Shown here: positions 9,739 through 17,725 of the stretch, in pieces
Numbering within the stretch: position 1 is the first letter of the stretch
Layout of the letters: every line of letters begins with the position of its first letter
Origin: DASXHY01 sp036272195
Lineage (GTDB): Bacteria > Verrucomicrobiota > Verrucomicrobiia > Limisphaerales > DASXHY01
Direction: 5' to 3'
DNA length: 64,000 bases
NCBI GenBank assembly: GCA_036272195.1
Contig: DATAZE010000024.1
Span: 215,354 to 279,353 of the forward strand
The notes under the pieces: generated by a model
What the model was told of the DNA's origin: nothing
The model's input: only the letters and a program-made list of their open reading frames with translations
Databases searched by the model: none
Program-made: the position numbers and the translations under genes

Positions 9739-10869
9739 ATGCCTCCTGCCGCCGCCAAGTCCGCCGCTCCCGTCCTGCTCATTTTTGGAGAGGACGAATT
9801 CGCCGTTAAACAACGCGCCCGTCAGGTTTACCAGCAATGGACCGAAGAAGTCGGCGGCATGGACCATGAAATCGTTGATGCCGCCGTCGGCAACAGCGGC
9901 GAAGCCCTGAAAGCCCTGGCCAAACTCCGCGAAGCGCTGCAAACCCTCCCCTTTTTCGGCGGCGGCAAAGTTATCTGGCTGCAGAATTGCAATTTCCTCG
10001 CTGACGACCGCACCGGTTCCTCCACCGCCGTCACCGAAACGCTCGCGGAAATCGCCCAGGAACTGAAGGAGTTTTCCTGGCAAGGCATTCGCCTGCTCAT
10101 CAGCGCCGCCAAAGTCGACAAGCGAAAAGTGTTTTTCAAAACGCTCGACAAAATCGGCAGCGTGGAAAGTTTCGCAGGCTGGTCCGTGGATGACCGCGAT
10201 TGGGCGGACCAGGCCGAGGGCTGGGCGCGCAAAGCCATCCGCGCCAAGGCCAAGGAGATTTCTGAGGAAGCCCTGGCCGAAATCATCAGCCGCGTCGGCC
10301 CGAACGCCCGCCAGTTGGAAAGCGAAATCGAAAAACTTTCCCTCTACGTCGGCGACCGCAAACAAATCGAAATGGACGACGTCGAGGCCATTTGCACCCG
10401 CAACAAAATGGCCCGCGCGTTTGCGCTCGGCGATGCTCTCGGCGACCGCGACCTGCCGCGCCTGTTGCGACGGCTCGACGAGGAATTGTGGGAAGTGAAA
10501 TTCGATTCGCAGAAATCAGAAATCGGACTCCTCTACGGCCTTATCGCTAAAGTAAGGGCAATGTTGCTGCTAAAAGAAATGTTGCGCGAAGGTTGGATCA
10601 AGCCGGATGGCGATTACAACCGTTTCAAGGCGCAATTGGAGCGCGTGCCCGCGGACAAATTACCTGCCGACCGCCGTTTTAATCCCCTCGCCTTGAATCC
10701 GTACGTCCTTTACAAAGCCCTCCCCCAAGTGAAACAGTACAGCCATACCGAATTGGTTCACGCAATGGATATCCTGTTGCAATGCAACCAGCGCCTCGTC
10801 ACCAGCGGACTCGATGAGTCACTGGTATTACAACAGGCCTTGGTACAAATTGTAGGCAAGGCTGCGTGA
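9739..10869 (+). CDS. holA: DNA polymerase III delta subunit
   Basis: 376 residues, near the usual 330-350 of the family. Delta is the clamp-loader wrench that opens the beta clamp during replication. The N-terminal nucleotide-fold half begins LLIFGEDEFAVKQRA and includes ALQTLPFFGGGKVIWLQN. The middle carries the family sequence VGPNARQLESEIEKL, and the helical C-terminal collar domain follows (LYGLIAKVRAMLLLKEM ... NPYVLYKALPQVKQYS). Start choice: the ATG at 9739 lies 4 bp after the nuclease stop; an in-frame ATG at 9703 would overlap that gene by 32 bp. The first 10 residues are Ala/Pro-rich. Confidence 0.9.
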   Translation: MPPAAAKSAAPVLLIFGEDEFAVKQRARQVYQQWTEEVGGMDHEIVDAAVGNSGEALKALAKLREALQTLPFFGGGKVIWLQNCNFLADDRTGSSTAVTETLAEIAQELKEFSWQGIRLLISAAKVDKRKVFFKTLDKIGSVESFAGWSVDDRDWADQAEGWARKAIRAKAKEISEEALAEIISRVGPNARQLESEIEKLSLYVGDRKQIEMDDVEAICTRNKMARAFALGDALGDRDLPRLLRRLDEELWEVKFDSQKSEIGLLYGLIAKVRAMLLLKEMLREGWIKPDGDYNRFKAQLERVPADKLPADRRFNPLALNPYVLYKALPQVKQYSHTELVHAMDILLQCNQRLVTSGLDESLVLQQALVQIVGKAA

Positions 10870-10901
10870 AATATAACGGCATGACCCGCCACCGCGCGCG
10901 T

Positions 10902-10931
10902 CAATCGTAAATCGAAAATCGTAAATTTTTT
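10902..10931. repeat. Heptanucleotide tandem array
   Basis: Between holA and the STAS gene: tandem 7-mers of type AATCGTA/AATCGAA (about three units), just upstream of the STAS ATG at 10934. Same style of array as at 17438-17510, 43430-43456 and 57188-57250, but a different unit sequence. Confidence 0.7.
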
Positions 10932-10933
10932 AG

Positions 10934-11464
10934 ATGAGTGCTCCGTCAGCAAAAATGTTGGTGTCCATCGGTGAAAGGTCCGCCCTGGTGCAAATCGCGG
11001 GCCGCGCCAATTTCACGTCCAGTGTTGACTTCAAAAGCCTGCTCGATCAACTGCTGCAAAGAGGCTACACCTGTTTCGTCCTCGACCTCACCGAATGCGT
11101 CCTCATGGATAGCACATTTCTCGGCGTTCTCGCCGGGTTCGGCCTGAAACTCAATTCGCCGCAAACGGATAAAATCGACCGCACGATTCAACTCTTCAAT
11201 CCCAATAGCCGCATCTCGGAACTGCTCGAAAATCTCGGCGTTCTTCATTTGTTCCACGTCACCGAAGGCCCGGTGAAAACTCCCGACGGTGCCACGGTCA
11301 AGGACGTGAAGACCACGAACGCCAGCCGTGAAGAAGTCACGCGCACCTGTCTCGAAGCGCACAAGACCCTGATGGACATCAACCCCGACAACGTCTCCCG
11401 CTTCAAAGACGTGACCGCCTTCCTCGCCGACGATCTGAAAAAGATGAAGGCCGGTTCCCCATAG
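10934..11464 (+). CDS. STAS-domain protein (anti-sigma factor antagonist type)
   Basis: 176 residues. Residues about 8-110 form a STAS domain: VSIGERSALVQIAGRANF, then LDLTECVLMDSTFLGVLAGFG, where the conserved DST (Ser at about 60) is the residue phosphorylated in SpoIIAA/RsbV-type antagonists, and later LFNPNSRISELLENLGV. The C-terminal 60 residues are an extra segment with helices (EEVTRTCLEAHKTLMDINP) not found in minimal SpoIIAA proteins. No serine kinase or phosphatase partner lies next to it, so the target is unknown. The TAG stop is formed by the first bases of a palindromic repeat (11463-11495). Confidence 0.85.
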   Translation: MSAPSAKMLVSIGERSALVQIAGRANFTSSVDFKSLLDQLLQRGYTCFVLDLTECVLMDSTFLGVLAGFGLKLNSPQTDKIDRTIQLFNPNSRISELLENLGVLHLFHVTEGPVKTPDGATVKDVKTTNASREEVTRTCLEAHKTLMDINPDNVSRFKDVTAFLADDLKKMKAGSP

Positions 11465-11495
11465 TGGCACGGGCGTCCTCGCCCGTGCGAATCCA
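11463..11495. repeat. Palindromic repeat, family GTGGCACGGGCG
   Basis: GTGGCACGGGCG-TCCTC-GCCCGTGC hairpin directly at the STAS stop codon. It matches the pair at 28033-28094. With its GC-rich stem it could also slow or end transcription, although no T-tract follows. Confidence 0.75.
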
Positions 11496-11593
11496 ACAGT
11501 GTCAACTGCACCCGCTCGATAACAATCAGTGGTTTTGTTTTGACAGGCGCACACGATTCTGGAAGAAAGCTTTGTTCCTCAAGTCTTTCGAAT

Positions 11594-13030
11594 ATGAAAT
11601 GTATTATTAAATTTCTTTTGCTGTCGGCGATGTTGATCCCGAGCTCGCTTCTCGCCCAATACGAACCGCTCCCGGGCGAGAGCCCGTCTGCCGCGGGAGC
11701 GCTCACGCCCGAGATGCTGAAAACCCTGGATGCATCGGTTCCCATCACGCCGCAACTGCAAGCCGTTCGCGACGCGCTGGCGAACAACAGCGTCCGCTCT
11801 CTTGCCCTCAATCCCGACGTCGAGAACCGGACCGACTCGCTTTTTACCAAGGAGATCAAAGAGCCTGGCTCGATTGCCGACCAGAAACAATCGGGCCGTT
11901 GCTGGCTGTTCGCCGGCCTCAACGCGCTGCGACCGGGGGTCATCGCCAAGCAAAAGATGAAAAACTTCATGCTCTCACAGGCATACGAACAATTTTATCA
12001 AGAACTCGAAGCCGCCAACCGCTCCCTTGAGTTGGCCATCATTCTGCGTCATGAACCGATCCACAGCCGCCGCATGGACACCTTCCTCAAGAGTCTGATC
12101 GGCGACGGCGGCAATTGGAATTACGTCCGCGCCTTGATTCAGAAATACGGCGCGGTTCCGGAATCAGTCATGCCGGATGATTACTCCGCCTCGCACACGG
12201 ACGAAATGGCCGCGCTACTGGCCACCCGTTTGCACAAGGCCGTGATCGAGATTCGCCAGCACGCCGACGCCGACATGCCTGAACTTCGTAAACTGAAAAT
12301 GTCCGCACTGCAGGACGTTTACAAAATTCTTGAACTATGCCTGGGCAAACCGCCACAAACCTTTGATTGGCGATACGAGATCAAAGGCGACAAAGACGAT
12401 AAAGTCAGTCCTCTCGAAATCTACACTCCTCAGTCCTTCTGTAAGAAATTTCTCGAGGAAGACCTAAATCGCTACGTGAGCTTTGCCAATTACCCGGGCC
12501 AGCCGATGCACGCCCACTTGGAATGGTCCTGGGAGCGGAACATGGCGGATCAACCGAACTTCGAAGCCGTGAACATTGAGATGAAGGAAATTGTAGCCAT
12601 GACATTGAAATCGGTGATGGCGGACCAACCCGTTTGGTTTGCCGCCGATGCCAGTGCCGAGGGCGATAAGAAAAAAGGTCTCTGGCTCGATGAAATCGAG
12701 AATAAATCGGATTTGTTCGGCATTGATTTCTCGATGAGCAAAGCGGACACGCTTGCTTATGATAATGGCACGCCCAACCACGCCATGGTGATTACCGGGG
12801 TGGATGTGCGCCACGACGCTCCGGTCAAATGGAAGATCGAAAACTCCTGGGGGAAAAAAGCCGGCGACGACGGCTGGTTCGTGATCGATGAAAAGTGGTT
12901 TGATAAACACGTCTTTCAAGTCATCATCGATCGTCGCTTCGTTCCGCCATCGCTCCTGGCCTTGGCCGACCAGAAACCGATTTTGTTGCCGCCATGGGAT
13001 CCGTTCACCGATTGGAACGAGTCAAAATAA
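11594..13030 (+). CDS. Exported PepC/bleomycin-hydrolase-like cysteine protease
   Basis: 478 residues of the C1B peptidase family. Catalytic residues are visible: Gln99 and Cys103 in QKQSGRCWLFA, His396 in TPNHAMVITGVD and Asn417 in IENSWG. The family is normally a cytosolic hexameric aminopeptidase, but here the ATG at 11594 opens a convincing signal peptide (MKCIIKFLLLSAMLIPSSLLAQ, cleavage near residue 21), followed by a roughly 60-residue linker before the protease domain. The upstream in-frame start at 11540 would hide the signal. Predicted location is periplasmic or extracytoplasmic; the classical C-terminal peptide arm that limits aminopeptidase action is not recognisable (the end reads WDPFTDWNESK). 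Likely role: peptide degradation outside the cytoplasm. Confidence 0.87.
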   Translation: MKCIIKFLLLSAMLIPSSLLAQYEPLPGESPSAAGALTPEMLKTLDASVPITPQLQAVRDALANNSVRSLALNPDVENRTDSLFTKEIKEPGSIADQKQSGRCWLFAGLNALRPGVIAKQKMKNFMLSQAYEQFYQELEAANRSLELAIILRHEPIHSRRMDTFLKSLIGDGGNWNYVRALIQKYGAVPESVMPDDYSASHTDEMAALLATRLHKAVIEIRQHADADMPELRKLKMSALQDVYKILELCLGKPPQTFDWRYEIKGDKDDKVSPLEIYTPQSFCKKFLEEDLNRYVSFANYPGQPMHAHLEWSWERNMADQPNFEAVNIEMKEIVAMTLKSVMADQPVWFAADASAEGDKKKGLWLDEIENKSDLFGIDFSMSKADTLAYDNGTPNHAMVITGVDVRHDAPVKWKIENSWGKKAGDDGWFVIDEKWFDKHVFQVIIDRRFVPPSLLALADQKPILLPPWDPFTDWNESK

Positions 13031-13035
13031 TTCGG

Positions 13036-13058
13036 AGCGCGGAGCATTGCTCCGCGAA
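13036..13058. terminator. Hairpin between convergent genes
   Basis: CGCGGAGC-ATT-GCTCCGCG, an 8-bp stem lying in the 32-bp gap between the convergent stops of the protease gene (13030) and the helicase gene (13063). No long T-tract on either side, so function as a bidirectional terminator is inference. Confidence 0.45.
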
Positions 13059-13062
13059 TTTC

Positions 13063-15120
13063 TCAGCCGTAAGTCCTTAAATTCCATTCCTCAATCAACT
13101 CCGCCGGAATTTCGCTCAAAAACCGCGACGGCTGTTGCATCATATCCCCTGTGTTCCCCGTCGCGCGAATCAACGGATAACTCAGGTAAAGTTCGTTGCG
13201 CGCGCGTGTAATTGCCACATACATAAGGCGGCGCTCTTCCTCCTCGCCTTCCGTGGTATCCAACGAACGCGCCGACGGGAACAGCCCATCGCACAGCATG
13301 ATCACGAACACCACATCGAACTCGAGGCCTTTGGCCTGGTGAATCGTTGAGAGCTTGAGTTGTTCGTCATCGCGGTTCGCCGCCTGGTCACCTTCCGCCT
13401 CGACATTGGTGAGCAGCGCCAGTTGCGTCAGAAAATCCTCGATGGTTTCAAATTGCCGCGCGAACACCGCCAATTGCTCCAGGTCTTCCAGTCGCGATTG
13501 AAAATTGGGATAGTTCTCCTTCAAATGCTCCTCATAGCCCGCCTCCACCGCGAGCCGGATCATCTTGGACGCGTTCCCGCGCACGTCCTTCGCCTCCATT
13601 TGTGCGACCGTCGCCGTGAATTGCGCCCAGGCAACCGCTGTTTTCTTCGGGACTAACCTGGAGCAAGCCTGCAACGCCCGCGCAATCTCATTTTCCCGAT
13701 AGGAGCCGACGTGAGGAGGCTCTATCTTTTTTTGCGAAGTTAGAGTCTCGTCACCTCGACTCCTGCTTTCATCGTAAGCCTTCCAAATCTTATCCGCCCC
13801 CTTCCCGCCGATCCCCGGGAGCAATTGCACCAGACGTTTGAACGCCAGTTCATCCCTGGGATTTGTGACCAATTTCAAATACGCCGTCACGTCCTTGATA
13901 TGTGCCTGCTCAAAAAAGCGAATACCGCTCGTGATGCTGAACGGGATATTGCGCCGCGTCAGTTCCAGCTGCAGTTCCAGCGCGTGAAAATGCGAACGAT
14001 ACAGCACCGCCATTTTGTTCAAGTCCATACCTTCCTCGCGCAGTTCCAGCACTCGCTGCGCTACGAACGCCGCCTGCTGGCCCGCGTCTTCGCACGTAAC
14101 CAACCCCGGCTTGCTACCCGACTTGCGCGCGGGCGTGAGATGCTTGGCAAATTGATGGATGTTCGCGGTGATCGCCGCGTTCGCCACATTCAAAATTTCC
14201 GGCGTGCTTCGGTAGTTCGTTTCAATCTTGTAAATCTTTGCACCCGCATAACGCTCCGAGAATTTCAAAATGTTTTGAAAATTCGCGCCGCGCCACGCAT
14301 AAATGCTTTGTGCATCATCACCCACCACCATCACATTACGATGGCGCGCCGCCAGCAAATCGATCAACTCGCTCTGCAATCGATTCGTATCCTGGTACTC
14401 ATCTACCATGATGAATTGAAAGCGCCTCTGATAATGCTCGCGCACATCCGCATGCTCGCGCAACAGCTTGAGCCACAGCACCAGCAAATCATCGAAGTCC
14501 ATCGCGTTCGTGGCCAGCTTGCGCGCCGCATAACGCTTTTCCATGTCCGTAATCGCCTCCGCCAGTTCGGAAAAATAGTCGTATTGCTCGTGCAAAATGT
14601 CTGCCACCGGTTTTTGCATGTTCAACGCCAGTGAAAAAATATCCCCCAACACTTCCGCTTTCGGAAACCGCGTGGCTTTGACATCGATATTCGACTCCGC
14701 CACGCACGTGGTGATGAGATGCTTGGCATCCTCACGGTCCATGATGGTGAAGTCACGCTGGTATCCGAGCAGGTTCGCGTGCTGCCGCAAAATCCGGTTG
14801 CCGAGGGAATGAAATGTCCCGCCCCAAAGCGTGGCCAATTCCTGGCCCAGTAGCTCTGTCACACGCCGCATCATTTCCTTCGCCGCCTTGTTGGTGAACG
14901 TCAGCAGCAGGATGCGGTCGGGCGGAATTCCCTGCTCCAACAGATACGCCACCCGATAAGTCAGCGTGCGCGTCTTCCCGGACCCAGCCCCCGCGATTAC
15001 TAGCGACGGTCCCGGCGGCGCGGTCACCGCCGCGAGTTGTTGTTCGTTCAACTCGCGCGCGTAATCAATCTGCAAATGGACCTCAGCCCGAAAAGGCTGC
15101 AGCACGTAATCGCGTGACAT
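13063..15120 (-). CDS. UvrD/PcrA-type superfamily I DNA helicase
   Basis: 685 residues with the full motif series: Q motif LNEQQLAAV (about 24-32), Walker A AGAGSGKT (43-50), TFTNKAAKEM (about 75-83), DEYQDTN (240-246), VGDDAQSIYAWRGA (267-279), NYRSTPEIL (302-310), STIHQAKGLEF and VAITRARNELYLSY near the C-terminus. It unwinds DNA 3' to 5' in repair or replication restart. Odd feature: residues about 451-474 (RSRGDETLTSQKKIEPPHVG) lie between two conserved helices and are encoded by a copy of a dispersed repeat (13704-13768) whose intergenic copies are at 38882 and 56874. The usual C-terminal extension of PcrA is absent. Start ATG at 15120 (MSRDYVLQPF) is the only good one. Confidence 0.9.
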   Translation of the reverse strand: MSRDYVLQPFRAEVHLQIDYARELNEQQLAAVTAPPGPSLVIAGAGSGKTRTLTYRVAYLLEQGIPPDRILLLTFTNKAAKEMMRRVTELLGQELATLWGGTFHSLGNRILRQHANLLGYQRDFTIMDREDAKHLITTCVAESNIDVKATRFPKAEVLGDIFSLALNMQKPVADILHEQYDYFSELAEAITDMEKRYAARKLATNAMDFDDLLVLWLKLLREHADVREHYQRRFQFIMVDEYQDTNRLQSELIDLLAARHRNVMVVGDDAQSIYAWRGANFQNILKFSERYAGAKIYKIETNYRSTPEILNVANAAITANIHQFAKHLTPARKSGSKPGLVTCEDAGQQAAFVAQRVLELREEGMDLNKMAVLYRSHFHALELQLELTRRNIPFSITSGIRFFEQAHIKDVTAYLKLVTNPRDELAFKRLVQLLPGIGGKGADKIWKAYDESRSRGDETLTSQKKIEPPHVGSYRENEIARALQACSRLVPKKTAVAWAQFTATVAQMEAKDVRGNASKMIRLAVEAGYEEHLKENYPNFQSRLEDLEQLAVFARQFETIEDFLTQLALLTNVEAEGDQAANRDDEQLKLSTIHQAKGLEFDVVFVIMLCDGLFPSARSLDTTEGEEEERRLMYVAITRARNELYLSYPLIRATGNTGDMMQQPSRFLSEIPAELIEEWNLRTYG
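13704..13768. repeat. Dispersed palindromic repeat inside the uvrD-like coding sequence
   Basis: The plus strand reads AGGAGCCGACGTGAGGAGGC followed by an AT-rich core and then GTCTCGTCACCTCGACTCC. The first unit matches intergenic GCAGCCGACGT(C/A)AGGAGGCT at 38885 and 56877. The insertion keeps the reading frame open. Confidence 0.75.
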
Positions 15121-15139
15121 TGAGAAACCGTAGCCGGGG

Positions 15140-15250
15140 ACTTGGAGGTTGTCGAATCCGCATTGAGGAACGGAAAAAACTTAATAAGGAATTCAGGAAA
15201 CAAAATCTAAATTTTAATACTCAATCGCTTTCCGTTCCTAATTTCCTGCT
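15140..15250. repeat. Inverted arrays of 8-nt tandem units
   Basis: In the 134-bp gap upstream of the helicase: units of the form GGAANNNA repeated with period 8 (GGAATTCAGGAAAC near 15189) face an inverted set (TTTCCGTTCCTAATTTCC near 15228-15247). The two halves could pair into a long imperfect hairpin. The end overlaps the region just downstream of the coiled-coil gene. Confidence 0.5.
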
Positions 15251-15254
15251 TTCC

Positions 15255-15695
15255 TTATAAATTCTCCCCTTCTTCCTCCGTCTTCATCTTCATCCCCTGC
15301 AGCCGCGCCATTGCCGCTTGAACGCCTTGTAGCGCTTGCAACATACCCACGCGCATCCCATCCGCCGGCGGGTTTTTGGGATCGTTCAGCAATTGCGCCA
15401 TTTTTTCCAGCGTGGCCGGCGTCCGTTTTTGCATGCTCGCAATTTGCTTTTCCCACGCCAGTTTTTTATTCGCGCACTTCAATAAATCCGTCAGGTAACC
15501 GATGTCCTGCCGCGTGGTCCGCGGAGTGGGATATCTGGCGTTCACCGCCGCCAGTTCGTTTTGTAAATCCGCAATTGTCTTCTCGCAACGCTCGATGTCC
15601 CGCACGAGTGTGTTCAATTCCGAAACCACCTCCTGCTGCCGGACAATGCTTTTTTCCGCGAGCTTCAGATCCTTTATCGACGTCATAGTCGTCAT
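15255..15695 (-). CDS. Coiled-coil protein of unknown function
   Basis: 146 residues, strongly helical. About residues 10-55 have heptad-like hydrophobics (IVRQQEVVSELNTLVRDIE, IADLQNELAAVN) and the rest is helical and Met-rich at the C-terminus (MARLQGMKMKTEEEGENL). No family recognised and no catalytic motif. Its ATG at 15695 overlaps the stop of the HD hydrolase gene as ATGA, so the two are translationally coupled. A second in-frame ATG is at 15686. Coupling suggests that it works with the hydrolase, perhaps as a regulatory or scaffold partner; that is inference. Confidence 0.65.
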   Translation of the reverse strand: MTTMTSIKDLKLAEKSIVRQQEVVSELNTLVRDIERCEKTIADLQNELAAVNARYPTPRTTRQDIGYLTDLLKCANKKLAWEKQIASMQKRTPATLEKMAQLLNDPKNPPADGMRVGMLQALQGVQAAMARLQGMKMKTEEEGENL

Positions 15696-16549
15696 GGGCG
15701 TCCGGCCACTAGTTTTTCGCGCAGCTTTTTCATGTTCGCCTCGATCCGTTGCCAGTAATAGTTGGGACCGTCCGGATAAGGATCGCTGAGAAAGCGGTAA
15801 AGCCCGTCAAAATCACGGTTCAATTTCAATTGCACGTATTTTTCCCAGAACGCCGGGGTTTTTTGCATCAGGTCATTCGCGCTTGAGAACATGGCGATAA
15901 AATGCGGCTTGCCTTTGGCAAAGCGCGCCGCCTCCGCGAATTCCCCGTAAAGCACTGGCAATTTATCCACGTAATCGTCCGCCGCCATTTGGCCAAGCAA
16001 ATCCGAAGTGCCCAGCGCGTGGCCCACGATCTTTTCCAATTCGCTTTGGAATGGAATCACGCTCAACGCCGCGTCCACGCCTGTGCAATGAATCATGTTC
16101 TGCACCGCCTGGATTTCCTGCGGAGGAAAAATTTTGTCGGTGAGCAACGCTTTGGCGAATTCCGCGCTCCGGTCCACGTGCGTCACCGTATATTTCGCGC
16201 CCGTCCCCTCGGCGTCATCCCGTTTCTTGAGATAACCGGTGTCGTGCGTCAGGATGGCCAGCAGGCCGAGTTGAAACATCCTCGAAGTGAGTCGCGGCTC
16301 GGCCCTGGCGAGATGCCGGCCGCGCAGCAATCGGGCCATGCAAAGCGTGCCCTGCAGGGTGTGCTCGAAATCGTGATAACGCGCATCCACCGCCTGATAA
16401 TCCCCGTAGCTTCCGGTGAAACATTCAACGGCCCATCCGAAAACGCGCGGAACAAACATCGCGTCACCCTCGGGAAACATTCCCAGGTAAGCGGCTTGAA
16501 CTTCCACTTCAACCGCTGTCGGGTCCTTAGTGACCACTGCTGGATACAT
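15692..16549 (-). CDS. HD-domain phosphohydrolase
   Basis: 285 residues. Metal-binding HD-superfamily motifs: H in ARYHDFEHTLQ (about 57-67), HD in AILTHDTGYL (about 97-106) and a later His in MIHCTGVD (about 153). The helical domain and the downstream GHALGTSDLLGQMAADDYVD segment fit cyclic-nucleotide or nucleotide phosphohydrolases of the HD/PDE type. No sensor or output domain is attached. Start ATG 16549 follows a short gap after a repeat-rich intergenic region. It ends with an ATGA overlap into the coiled-coil gene. The substrate cannot be told from sequence. Confidence 0.75.
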   Translation of the reverse strand: MYPAVVTKDPTAVEVEVQAAYLGMFPEGDAMFVPRVFGWAVECFTGSYGDYQAVDARYHDFEHTLQGTLCMARLLRGRHLARAEPRLTSRMFQLGLLAILTHDTGYLKKRDDAEGTGAKYTVTHVDRSAEFAKALLTDKIFPPQEIQAVQNMIHCTGVDAALSVIPFQSELEKIVGHALGTSDLLGQMAADDYVDKLPVLYGEFAEAARFAKGKPHFIAMFSSANDLMQKTPAFWEKYVQLKLNRDFDGLYRFLSDPYPDGPNYYWQRIEANMKKLREKLVAGRP

Positions 16550-16932
16550 TCGCGGCGCAATCTAATCCGCCTCCGTCCGATTTGCACGTATTTTTCCTTC
16601 CGCTCAAATCAAATGTAGCAGCCGGTATGAAGAGCAATCGGCTTCCAAGAGAAGCGACTTGAAACCAGAGAATTGCCTGCGTTGGATTGAGACAAAAAAA
16701 CAAAAAATCCGGCAGCCCACAGTTCCCTTTCGGGTATGATTTTGGTAGGGACAGCGCGCTGCGCTGTCCGCCGCAAGCGTGAATAACACCTGTCGCCGCA
16801 TAATTCCATCCGCTGAACGCAGACGGCGACGCCGCAGCGCGGCATCCCTACCCTGCGATTTTAGCCACTAGCCGACTTTTTGTGCAAAGCCTCTAGTAGA
16901 GCCTTCGCAACCTCAGCTGCCACCGAGGAAAA
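16550..16932. other. Intergenic region with palindromic repeats
   Basis: 383 bp. Contains GGACAGCGC-GCT-GCGCTGTCC at 16749-16769 and a related GC-rich element at about 16820-16855 (GACGGCGACGCCGC, then GCATCCCTACC). The two GTAGGGA/TCCCTAC ends (16746 and 16845) face each other, suggesting one composite inverted element. Two short minus-strand frames here look spurious. Confidence 0.6.
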
Positions 16933-17343
16933 TTACTTCGCTCCCTGGTCAATCCACGCCCGGATCAGGCCGATTTGTTCGTCCGTCAATTTCTTGAATC
17001 CGAGTTTGTTTTTCGGCGGGGGCATGAAATCCATGTCGTCGCCGATGTGAGCCACATTCAGGACCAACATGCTCTTGGCGCTGTTACCCGGCTCGACGAC
17101 TTTGCCGTCCTCGCCACCTTTAAGCACGCTCGCGAGACTGTCCATCTGCAACTTCGCTTTCGCCTTCGGGCCGTTGTGACATTTGATACAGGAAGCGTCA
17201 AATATCGGCTTGATGTCGGTGGCGTACGTCACACCAGTTTTGGTGGAAGCGGGGGGCAACTTACTCGTGTCCACGTCGTCCGCGAAAACGGCGAGCGAGA
17301 CTCCAATGATGCTGAAAGTGGTGAGTGCGGTTTTAAGATTCAT
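16933..17343 (-). CDS. Secreted cytochrome c-type domain protein (PSCyt1-like)
   Basis: 136 residues with a signal peptide (MNLKTALTTFSIIGVSLAVFA, cleavage near 21). One haem c site, CIKCH, at about 54-58 in IFDASCIKCHNGPKAKAKL, and a distal Met in DDMDFMPPPKNKL (about 105). The layout, with GPKAKAKLQMDS after the haem site and LIRAWIDQGAK at the end, is the planctomycete cytochrome c domain (PF07635), here as a stand-alone protein and not fused to PSD1 modules. Probably a periplasmic electron carrier. Single gene; the gap upstream (17344-17725) should hold its promoter. Confidence 0.85.
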   Translation of the reverse strand: MNLKTALTTFSIIGVSLAVFADDVDTSKLPPASTKTGVTYATDIKPIFDASCIKCHNGPKAKAKLQMDSLASVLKGGEDGKVVEPGNSAKSMLVLNVAHIGDDMDFMPPPKNKLGFKKLTDEQIGLIRAWIDQGAK

Positions 17344-17725
17344 ATTTTGCTATGCCCGGAATTTTAATTAAGACGAATGAAAGGTCAAAAGGTTTCCAGA
17401 ATGTCGCCTCCGAACCGCCAGCTTCAAAAAGGGGCAAATGACGAATGGAACTTCAGCGCCCCAATCAGCCATTCGTCATTCGTCATTCGCCGCTCACGGC
17501 TGAGGTTTACAAACTGCCCGCCAAATTGTAGCTGCGAGCGCGGCGATTCTGTTGTTTGCTCCCGGCGAGCGAATGAATCAGTGGCGAACAGAAGCGGGAA
17601 CTCCAAACAGCGTTGGATACACGAATCCGTTTCGTGCTTGCTTCCGCTATTTGGTTGACCCTTTACTTACGGAAGAGAGAGTTGTCGGGCTTTTTATGAT
17701 CGCATCCATCAAACTCACCTGACTT
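17344..17725. other. Divergent intergenic region with heptanucleotide array
   Basis: 382 bp between the cytochrome gene (minus) and the NfeD-like gene (plus). Holds the heptamer array described at 17438-17510; otherwise no gene seen. Confidence 0.6.
17438..17510. repeat. Heptanucleotide inverted array (GACGAAT / CATTCGT)
   Basis: AAATGACGAATGG on the left and CATTCGTCATTCGTCATTCG on the right, three 7-mer units of CATTCG(T/C). The two sides are inverted to each other and could form a hairpin. Related arrays occur at 43411-43456 and 57188-57250. Confidence 0.75.

Noticed and set aside
16604..16845. Two short minus-strand frames upstream of the cytochrome gene region
   Set aside because: Made largely of palindromic repeat DNA; Arg/Cys-rich, no motif.
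17438..17510. Heptamer arrays as a possible CRISPR
   Set aside because: Units are 7 nt, contiguous and without spacers; no cas genes in the window.
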